Of a DNA stretch of 64,000 nucleotides, positions 25,650 to 35,229 are shown one piece after another (position 1 is the stretch's first letter; every line of letters starts with the position of its first letter). The translations under genes were made by a program, and so were the position numbers. Where the stretch lies: contig JAIXMN010000022.1 of NCBI GenBank assembly GCA_025716815.1, forward strand, positions 496,001 to 560,000. Direction: 5' to 3'. Source of the stretch: Dichotomocladium elegans (taxonomy: Eukaryota; Mucoromycota; Mucoromycetes; Mucorales; Lichtheimiaceae). The notes below the pieces were generated by a model, which saw only the letters and a list, made by a program, of their open reading frames with translations, was not told the DNA's origin and made no database searches.

Positions 25650-28001
25650 AGGAGAAAGTAGGATTTGATGTTTTGAGATACTAGCTTTCTTGCCGCTTTT
25701 TTATATTCACGAGAAAACAGTCCATAAGGAAAGAATCAGTTGCTTCATGGAAAATCCAATGTTGCGTTTGCATTGTATTCCATGGTAGCTCACGTTCAAG
25801 ACAGTACAGTAATCAGTACAATGAATTTCCTGTCTGCTCCTTTGCGTATGCAAGGTAGAAATTTCAAGGACTCTTGGGTGCAAGTATCATACCGACGTTA
25901 TATTTCTCAATCGATATCATCGCCAATTCATCACACACCATCTCGACTTTGGAGGCTCCATTGATTGACCAGTTAAAGTATCGATTTGAGAGGCAATTAG
26001 ATCGGTCTACTCATATACAGAGGTTTGCAATGTAAAGCTATTTTTAATCACAACAGTAACAACTCACAAAGCGTATAATTCCATGCCGTTGCAACTTTTT
26101 AATAGAGACATATTTTTAGAGATACTGAATTGGTACATAGCAACAAGGCTTTGCTATTACTATAATCTGCTATTACAATGGATGGCAACTGTATTTCGTC
26201 TCCATGCATAATTATGAAAGATTCACTTATGCATCAGAAGCCTGAAAGTATTTGGATTCTGTTCTCATTATTGTAGGAATCAGAACCACACGAGAATTAT
26301 CCAGTTTCGCCACCATATTCTGCACGTACCATATAGCATGCCAGAATCGCTTATGGCAATAAGCTCACGCAAGAGACGCAAAGCTCTTTGACGCAATTCT
26401 GTATATAGCATAGGAGGAATCTTGAACAGCAGCTTGGAATTTACTTCAGGGCCTACATGGAATTTCATAACTTTCAGCAACAAGTATCCATGATATTTAC
26501 ACATCCGGCGATAAAACTGTCTGACATTTAGGAACCCAATGCTAGAGATCCAAAAGTGGGCCTGTGTCTTGATAGTCTCAAGCTAAGTTCGTGTTCCCCG
26601 TCGATATGCGCAAGGCTGGACCGAGGATGTCTGTCTTCATTATGTACCTTCGACAACAATGGATGTAGGATGCATTGGATGACGACATAATATGTATTCT
26701 GTTTTCACACTACTGATTATGACGAATACACTAAATTGCTTCAAACGTCAAACTCGTGAACAGGTGCATAAATCCATGTGCGAGAACGGGAAAAGATCTA
26801 TATGATAACGACCACTTTTGATGAAGCAAACAGGATAATGAGGCGGCTTCCCATGCTTAGATAGTTCCTGTTTATATAATTCGATCATCTGCTACGGGGC
26901 GATTAGACATATTTTCAATTCAACTGTATAACAAGTGGCGCTTGTCGTGATTGGGATGCACAATACACATCGCACAGTAGTACGTAACATGCACAGCCCA
27001 TGACACATAACGCGAGTCCCATGCGTTATACCTACACTTTACCCATGCATCAAAATCGCAATGGCACGACACAGAATGTTTTGGTATGCCCCAATGCTGA
27101 CTACTGATGTGTTAGTCAGGGTCCTATATGCACGTAGCTTAAAAGTCAAGACATTGCGTATGTGTAACGCTTTTTGTTTGCAGACATGTCCAGGGCAGGA
27201 TTGTGCATACCCTTTGTGTTTTATTCTTTCTTTGTGCCTTTCATTTATTTGAGCGAAAAGAAAGTGCTTGGCTTGTTTTATATACATAATATATAACAGC
27301 ACGCTGCAGTAACACTCATGGTTTGGACCAAATCATATCACCTTTGTAAAATCATGTGTTCAGAAGAACAAGCAAAGAGACAATTGCACTTAATGAGAGA
27401 GTTGATCCCCTTAATTAACATATTATTATATTCTTTTGAAAGATCTACAACGGCTATATTCACGTAAAAGCTCCTATGAACATTATCTCACTAGAGGGAT
27501 AAACGTTGATGATCTTGTAAGAAGCTTGCCAGATTAGAGATTTGCGAAAGAGTTAATAGTGATGGTTATCATTATGCACCGGGACAATATACCAAAGGTA
27601 ACCCAAAGCATTACTAGCTCTCTACAAGACAGCGATGCCATCTTGCAAGAAATAAGAGCAATTGTAGCGACGAGAATTATAGAATATTTCATTACGACAA
27701 AAGATTGATTCATCAATCTACCTGGATAACTTTCGATACTGCAATGATTATAATGGTAGACCAAGACCTCTATTTATCTTTGAACAATAACGATAGGAAA
27801 CATAATGGACCAAGGTGTGCACAGATAAGATCCATTGAGATTTTATAGTAGCAAGAAAGCAATCAAGCCGATAATACACATAGCTGGTGTAACAAATAAG
27901 CGCAAGAACATGTTGGATGTCATCGTACAAAGATGCGTCTTCATTATTATCTCTGTATGCGTTGCTCCTCACGAATGCGGTCGAAATACTTTATGTCCTC
28001 A
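25650..28001. other. Intergenic region, no recognised gene
   Basis: About 2.35 kb of AT-rich DNA. A minus-strand frame at 26504-26280 (ELRQRALRLLRELIAISDSG) looks helical and could be a gene remnant, but I cannot match it. Nothing else stands out. Confidence 0.35.
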
Positions 28002-28902
28002 TTATCCGAATCGGTGTAGTAAATCAAAAACCATTCGACGCCACCAACGACAAAGAATGCGGTGCACTGGCAAACTCAAAGACCTGTGAGATCCAGCTAA
28101 GCTCTCATCACAGGAGAACAAGTATCCAAATGTGTCCCTGATGGTTACCGTGGCGAGCATGACGATGATACCAGCGGAGGCACCCGGAAAAGCGCTCAGA
28201 TGTACGGATGTCTCTGCTCCAAGAGGGCATGAGCAGCCAGCCCGGTTGTCGATACAGTTCGAGGTGGCAATAGAAATGCCGAAAGGAAGCGTGTTGAGGA
28301 CCTGATCTGTGGTCATAGCCACACTCTGGGTAGCGATCAAGGTGGGTCTCGCGAGATCCGCCGCAAGAGTCACAATCTCGAATGCGATCCACTCGGTGCC
28401 GACCATGAGAATCCCGGACCCAATCAGCTTAAAAAGGTCTCCAGTGCTGGAGAGCGCGAGGACTCTACCCATCTCACCCCTCCACGCAATCAATCCAAGC
28501 GATATAGGCAATCAAAAGGGAAAAAATGAGCCAGTAGCTAATCGATATTGCAATTGACACATCAATGAAGCCGAGATGAGGCAGCGAGTACACAAAAATG
28601 TGGTTCAACGCAAGATGGATAGGTGAACAGATGATGAGGGCGTATGTTCCAGCGTTCATGGTTCCCTGCGTCTGAAATGAACTTTTTGGTAGCCTCAAAA
28701 CAGATATAAGCAGAGGAGTCTGGCATATGAACTTAGATACCTTCCTCTTCAAATTTACGGGTACTAAGAACATCCTATGATGTGACCTTCCGATGGCCGC
28801 TGAAGAACAATAATTACAACGAATGCACAATAGAGGAATAAAACGCCCAGCAAGTGCGGTCTTATGAATTACATTGATCAGAATCCTGCCGCAATTATCC
28901 AA
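28002..28902 (-). pseudogene. Broken MATE-family transporter
   Basis: Reading the minus strand from about 28690, one frame gives TYALIICSPIHLALNHIFVY, SISYWLIFSLLIAYI. A second frame from about 28450 gives GILMVGTEWIAFEIVTLAA, ATQSVAMTTDQVLNTLPFGI and DTFGYLF. These are consecutive blocks of the MATE (multidrug and toxin extrusion) fold, covering roughly helices 5-9. The frame changes near 28480 with no plausible intron, and again after the FGYLF block. The N-terminal third is not recognisable upstream. It is therefore a decayed copy of a drug/sodium antiporter gene rather than a working one. Confidence 0.65.
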
Positions 28903-29459
28903 AACTTTATCGACCAGCCAGTAATTCCAGCGATATCTTTTAAGTTCTGCCGTGACATGAAGCTCTATTACTGTATGCTATGTAGTTCATCCCAAAGGGT
29001 CATTATCTTGATGGTCATCGTACACATTCCAATCGAACCAACATCGCAGATATACGCAGAGGATACTCATCCGACAAGTGTGGGGATCCAGAATCTGGTG
29101 GCTGTGTCAATATGCGTCTTATACTCTAAAGGTCTTGATGAAAAGGACTTTATCCCAAAAGTGTTGGTGACAGATCTTAATCACCTGAATACGAGATTCC
29201 AACAGACAAGGGAAGAAAGAGCACAACACACACGCCAAAGCAGATCTAGATGATTGTAATTACGACCAGGACGATGACCATGTAAAAGTCGCAGGTATTT
29301 AGCATTTGTGAAATCATTTTCGAAACTCTCACAGCCGAGCTCTTAACGCTTGCCTTTTTTGGGAGGTTCAAACAGCGATGAAAAAGGCACGCACATCTTT
29401 TACTCAAAATTTTTTTCCGTTCAAGCGCGAAAACTCGATTGGAAGCCCACACACACACT
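28903..29459. other. Region between MATE relic and SYO1-like gene
   Basis: No coding sequence is recognised. It may contain more of the decayed MATE gene's 5' half and holds the promoter of the gene starting at 29460. Confidence 0.3.
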
Positions 29460-32150
29460 ATGGGAAAACAAAAGACACAACGTCGCAATAAGCATCGAAC
29501 CAATCCGCTCAATGCTAGAGTTAATGCGGGAGTTCAACAAGGTGTTTCTGAGCAGAATGCTGTACAGCCTGAGCAAGTCCTTCCTGTTGTTCAAAAAGTA
29601 AGTTGACAGCACTACAATGCAGCCCATAAATTCCGATCTCGGATCATAACACGCGATTAGTTGTCCTCACCTGACGCGACGGAACGGGCATGGGCAGCTG
29701 CCTGTATCTCCAATTTAATCATGGCTGGTCAAGCGGTACGGAAGCTTTTACTGTCCAAGGGAGTGATACCCCTCCTTCTTGAACGCTTAACCGATTCGAA
29801 TCAAGAAGTCATGGAAGAGTCCCTCGGCGCGCTCCGGTAAAATCAGGACTATATTACATTGTTTGGAAAGGAAGAGTGGACTGAACAGATCTTATTCTAG
29901 CAATCTTGTCTCTGTGGATCCCTCTGTCGCAAGCGAGTATTACAGACGCGATATTCTGACGATATTGGCTAATTTGCTTCCCAAGGTAACGTGGAATAAG
30001 GGAGATTGAACGCTTGGTCCTTACTAATATGAAGTACATCAGATTTCGCAAACGATCGATCTTGTCTTGAAGAAGGCTCCTGCGGTTGACGATGAGGATA
30101 TCGGACGCCGTAGAACGATCTGGGATCAGGCCGAAAATTTCATTTACATCATCTGGAGCATAAGGTCATTGGAAGGAATAATAGCGATGCTTTCAAAACT
30201 TACTGATGTTATGAATGATGTAGTGAGGCTTCGGATAAGCACATCAGGGCTGTTAATCGACTCAATGTGATCGCATTCTTGATCTCATTCTTATCAGCTG
30301 CTGACCAGATTCCTAATCGCGTCGTAGTCGCTGCTGGTACAAACAACTATGCGATACATGGTCAATGAGTATAATGCTAAAATTGATAGTAAATATTCAT
30401 AGGGCAATGTCTCAATACGCTCACCGACAATAACAAAGACATCTACATCGAGTTTCAAAACAATTCTCAGTATATCAAGATGCTTTACGACATTGTTGAC
30501 AAGTTCAAGGACCCCAACATGATTCTTGTGCGCGTGCTGGCGTGTGGTATGTTTCTAGGATTGGAGGGGTAAGAAAGGTATAGCATGCACAGCGAGCTCA
30601 TAGGATGATAGCTATTCTCGTGAACATTCGCGAGGCCATTCAATTTACCGAATTCTGGGATGAGGGAGATGACGGCGCTAGCGAGCTAAACAAAATGATC
30701 TTACCCGTTTTGGTGGAGTCCCTGAACTACGACATTCAAGAAGCTGTGCGGCAAGTGATCCACGCTGTGGAAAGTGGCGTAAGTCCAGATAAGTGACTTA
30801 CCAGTATGTTACTCACTGGTTTCGTTCTATTTTAGAATGTTGCCAAACACGAAGAGACCGGCGAAGTCACGCCGCGGCCGAAACAGCCTTTGTCCAAGGA
30901 AGAGGTAATGTTCTAATGATAATACCAGCACTTGGTGTCGTTCGGTCCATGAACAGGCTGATCCTCAGTACCAACCTCCAGCTTTATATCCAAAGCGTTG
31001 AGGAGCGTTTGTCAACCCTGCAGCTCTCTCTGGAACTACTTGCGGATATCTGTGTCCAGGATGACGCCGAAGGTAAGGAACAAAGAACACAATCCTGTAT
31101 ATTCAAATAGGAATAACACGATAAATGGTAATAGATGATGGGTGGGAAGATGCCGACGAGAACATGGTTGACGAAGATGAGGAGGGATGGGAAGAGGAAG
31201 GCAACAACGCGGAGGAGAATATCGCAGAAACTGCGGACCTCGAGCAAAGCACGACGTCTGCTGCTGTGAACGAGCAACTTATCCGGTCCAATCCGGTCGT
31301 GCACGCGTTCATCTACCAAGTGATGCCCCAGTTGATCCGACTTGCGACCCTCACCCCATTGTCTTTCCCCTCGGAGAATATGCTTGCGCCAACTGTGTCC
31401 GATGCTATCGCCCTGACACACCAGCGTGCACTGGAATGCTTCAATAACTTCCTGTTGGCTATGGCTGAGATCCCGTCGAAGTTTTGGTTTAAGGAATTTA
31501 AGGCAGATGCGTGTCAAGGTTGGCGCTGGCTCTTTGACTTGGCGAACCAGGTAGGCGCTTCCCCGGCTAGTCCCGCCCGCGAAGATGTGCTTGAGGTTAT
31601 TGTGACATGTCTTTGGTCTTTGGGTCGTGGTCTCCAACAAGATATAGTAAGTGTGATGGTTCTTTTCTAACTGACGGGAGCAGGAAAACATGCTGATCGG
31701 TTTACGCGCTGGTAGCCTGTCGAACCATCCGATGTAGCCTCGCTTTTCGGCGCATACCATGCTACCTCGTCGGATTCAATGCGGGTCAAGATTGTGGGCT
31801 GTCTAGGTCCGATCGCCATGCGGCAAGGCGCGATTGAAGTCAACAAGGAGATCGGCGTGTTCTTTATGCAGGTGCTCAACAACACTGTCTCTGGCCAGAC
31901 ATCACCTGCAGTTGCAGTCGAGGCATTGAACTGTATGTACGATGTGTACGCAGATTGCAACTTTGACTACGATGAGCCTGTGTTCATTCAAGGGGGTTTC
32001 CTGGTCCAGCTCAAGAAACTTGTGCCGACCATTCGTGCCATGGTGAAGTCTGTTGACAAGCGTCGCAATTTTGATCTTCGATCAAGAAGCGATGAGGCGC
32101 TGATCAACCTTGTTGCATTCAACAAATACAAAGAGACAGAACGAGCATAG
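29460..32150 (+). CDS. SYO1: SYO1/HEATR3-like symportin (ribosomal protein import chaperone)
   Basis: Exons at 29460-29597, 29661-29836, 29901-29985, 30043-30164, 30224-30336, 30403-about 30546, 30604-30778, 30836-30904, about 30957-31072, 31135-31646 and 31716-32150. The protein starts MGKQKTQRRNKHRTNPLNAR, the basic tail of Syo1, then ARM/HEAT repeats (AWAAACISNLIMAGQAVRKL, LTDSNQEVMEESLGALRNLV). A long acidic loop (DDGWEDADENMVDEDEEGW) follows, and the C-terminus reads YDVYADCNFDYDEPVF and RSDEALINLVAFNKYKETE. In yeast and Chaetomium, Syo1 co-imports Rpl5 and Rpl11 with an importin for 5S RNP assembly. Two junctions (exons 6/7 and 8/9) do not keep frame with the best GT-AG sites, so the exact exon borders there are uncertain. 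The stop is TAG. Confidence 0.85.
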
Positions 32151-33020
32151 GAAAATGAAATTACCCTTTTCTGTTGCTTTTTATCTTCTGATTTCATTAT
32201 CTTGTTTACATTTTTTTCATGTACTAGACGCATCTATTTCTATTGCTCCTCCGTTTTGAACCACGCGACATCCATTTAGTCATTCCGTCGCTTTCCACCC
32301 TTGATTGCTCATCCACTCATTCTATTTTTCTACTTTGTTTTCTTTTCTATCCGTCATTCAACAAAAAAAAATCTTTGGCTAATATGATCCTGTTGTGCAT
32401 CAATAAACCCGCATACCGAGGTGAGAGGGTGGTGTTTCCACGAGAATTTCTATGGGCGGGTGGAAATGCTGCTTGATGACAAGAACCGAGTTTACAAACA
32501 TTCAATCATCTGAGAACCTGACAGGAGAGTCAAACTAGGTGACTTTTTTTCGGGGGGAGAATCAAAGTTGGTACGTATCTTTTCTGGAAGAATCACCATG
32601 GGTGGCTGACAAGGAAATCCTTTGCTCAGGAAAGAAGGGCGAAGCGGGGGAGGCGGGCAGGACGGAGCAAGTCGGAATAAAAAGATAGATGACAGACAGC
32701 TTCGTGTTGTCCCAGACTGGCATTGGCGTTAAACACAAAAACAAATAAGAGTAAAGCCCTGACTGGCAATGACATGTATCTGCCAATGGGCCTGTTCCAC
32801 ATGAACTAGCATTGAGAGAAAAGAGAAAACACCACGGCTGGGCATAGATGATTGCCTGGATGGAGGTTGACGGAGGAGAGGAAAAATGCGGGGGAACGTA
32901 CATGTGATTACCCGTGTGTGAAATGGCCGTGTTTTGATGTTCGTTGCCAAGGCAAAGAACGAGCGACGAGGAGGAGACTCACACGCACGTTCCTCTTCCA
33001 CTTTGCTTCATATTAAGAAT
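32151..33020. other. 3' UTR of SYO1-like gene and promoter of WRKY-like gene
   Basis: No gene recognised. T-rich sequence follows the SYO1-like stop. The rest is presumably regulatory DNA of the WRKY-like gene, though no specific site can be supported. Confidence 0.35.
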
Positions 33021-33930
33021 ATGAACACCCCTCCGTCCGATGCAGTATCCACATGCACCAATAAATTCATCTCGCTTTCTGAAATCGTTAAACAATACAG
33101 CCAACAACCCGATATCCTTAAGCTGATTCTTCTCAGCAAGGTCCAAGAGGACAGGCGAAGAACCGAGGAGCTCAGGCTACGGAGCAAAGAACTCGACTGC
33201 ATCTACCACCATACCACTTCTCCACCACCCGCCTGCACCTATTGCGAATTTTCCTACCATGATACACCGCTCGCAATCAACTCCACACCTGCCTCGCCGT
33301 TGACAGCAAGCGTCACCGACGAGCACTCGTACCTCGACCATTCTCAGAATACACAACATCATCAACCCTCAAGCCCTGCCATGATACGCCCTCTTTTTCA
33401 AAGTATGACGTCCTTTTCCTCCCATGATATCTTTCTCCGAGACTGGGGGGCTAACTTTTTCCTATTCGCAACCCCCAGTAGACCAGTGTGCATCTATCCG
33501 CATGCCATCCTCAGCTGAGAAACCGGAACGGGCTGAACCAAAGAAACAACAGCGGCAACAACACAGAGGGCGGCGACGGCGACAAAGAATGCAGACGGTA
33601 ACCAGTGTCATTAAAACCCACGAGTTCCCTTATCATGACGACTATCTCTGGAAAAACAATGGCAATACGGTCCACAAAACTTCCGGCACTAAGAGCATCT
33701 ACTACAAATGTGCTAATCACCCAAAGGTAAAAAAAAAAAACTCCGCTCTGCGTTCGGCTGGCTCCCACGCTGGAGGCATCTGCAGGTATTATTCATACAC
33801 ACCGTATATTTTATAGGGATGTCCTGTCAATAAAACTGTCACGTTCCAAGACGACGGTAGCTATCTTATAAAATATCGAGGACATCACCTTGATAATTGT
33901 CATAGAATAAAACGCGTAATAGAGCTTTGA
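33021..33930 (+). CDS. WRKY/GCM1-superfamily zinc-finger transcription factor
   Basis: Three exons (33021-33402, 33479-33726, 33817-33930) give 247 aa. The first intron has a GTATGA donor and a GCTAAC branch site. The C-terminal domain reads DDYLWKNNGNTVHKTSGTK, SIYYKCANHPKGCPVNKTV and YLIKYRGHHLDNC. It follows the WRKY plan: a W-x-x-x-G strand, then Y-Y-x-C, a second Cys, T-V, Y-x-G-x-H and a last zinc ligand. The plant heptapeptide WRKYGQK is replaced by WKNNGNT. Ligands would be C-x6-C and H-x3-C or HH. A basic stretch (RGRRRRQR) before the domain may be a nuclear signal, and the N-terminus is Ser/Pro/His-rich. DNA binding is inferred from the family. Confidence 0.75.
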
Positions 33931-34003
33931 GTAATATATATACACCCAGAGGTACCGCGGATATACAATGAATCCAATCGGCCATTCTCATGTTAATAAG
34001 ACC

Positions 34004-35014
34004 TCAGGGGTTGCTTGTTTTCTTTTTGTTTTGGGTCTTTGCCCACCGCAGACCACAAGCATTGCATAGCCTATCAAACAGAGGAGCAGAGAAAATAGAT
34101 ACGTATAAGCAAACTCGTGCTAGCATTGTATAGTTCCCTCCTTACGTTTTAGGCCCCATAGGACCCTTTCGCCATTCAGGAGAGTCATTCGTGCCACATA
34201 CTGTGCACACACGCGATGGCTGATTCAGCTCGACCTTTTTCTTCTTCCCTCTGCGCTGGGTCTCATGAGCCGAATCTTGGCCGTTGTAGCTAATGACCAT
34301 TGGTGCGGAAGGAGCAATGGACGTGACAAGCAAATCATCTTGATCTGTACCGAGCGAAATCCCCCTGGCCCGCTCACCGTTTACAAAATTCAATCCTGTG
34401 AATAGCGACACGCTCTCGGATACATCAGTGTCTGTCGGGACTCCGGGAGTATAGATGTGCGGAGCAGTAGGAGCAGAAAGATGGTCGTTATCAATGCTAT
34501 TGACGTTGCTGTCGGTATGCGTTTGATGCTGGAGTTCATAGAGCCGTTGTTTGAGGGCTTCATGCTCCATCTTGAGTTCCAGAAACCTGTCCATAGCGTC
34601 CGTGGCCTGGACAGGAATCACACGTGCGTATCCGAAAAAGCACTGCTTATAGAACTGACCGGTCGTCTCGACGACCACGTACTTATCGTCCTTTGTATGC
34701 ATTCGAAACTGCGTCCTGAGTGGTTGCGTCGTGTCCCGCGCCGTCCGAAAAGCTCGTGAGTAGCCATCCACATCGTCGACATGCACGAACTCTGTAAATA
34801 AATGATTGGTCATCTCTGAAGGATCATAACCTAGCAATTCGCTCGAGGCCGGTGAACAGTACACCATGCCGAAATCCCCATTGAGCACATGCACGAGATC
34901 ACGAAGTTCGTCAAGAATGCTCTGTGACCAGTTTTTTCTGCGTGTAAACTCGGAGGCTTTGGTCGTAAGGCTGGAATTGGCACCAGTAGGTAGAAGCGCG
35001 TCAGCAATTGACAT
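34004..35014 (-). CDS. wc-2: White-collar-2-like PAS/GATA transcription factor (MadB type)
   Basis: Two exons (35014-34146 and 34070-34004) give 311 aa. A PAS domain spans about residues 30-140: LDELRDLVHVLNGDFGMVYC, SSELLGYDPSEM, FVHVDDVDGY and YVVVETTGQF. It lacks the GRNCRFLQ flavin-binding motif, as in WC-2. A short coiled coil follows (ELKMEHEALKQRLYELQHQ). The C-terminus is a GATA finger, CTVCGTNDSPEWRKGP...CNACG, with C-x2-C-x18-C-x2-C spacing; the splice falls inside it and restores TLCNACGLRWAK. In Neurospora and mucoromycetes WC-2/MadB pairs with a LOV photoreceptor (WC-1/MadA) to drive light-responsive genes. Several paralogues are usual in Mucorales, so the exact one is not known. 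Its 3' end lies 73 bp from the WRKY-like gene. Confidence 0.88.
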
Positions 35015-35229
35015 TATGGCAACAGCGAAAGAGAGAGAAAGAGCAAGCCAAAAAAAAAAGGGACAGAGAAAGGACCGGTGGCTGGTAACTTTTGAAGGAA
35101 TGTATCCGCAATGCTGTGAAACCATGCAAATTTGAGAACCAATCTCACACCATTGGCTTCTTTAATTACTTGGTGACATGATACTGTATTTCGCTTTGAT
35201 TGGTTGAAAGATTTTAGTCCTCAGGAAAC

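Noticed and set aside
26280..26504. Helical-looking minus-strand frame as a HEAT/ARM protein remnant
   Set aside because: Only about 60 residues, no conserved motif and no neighbouring exons, so it cannot be supported as a gene.
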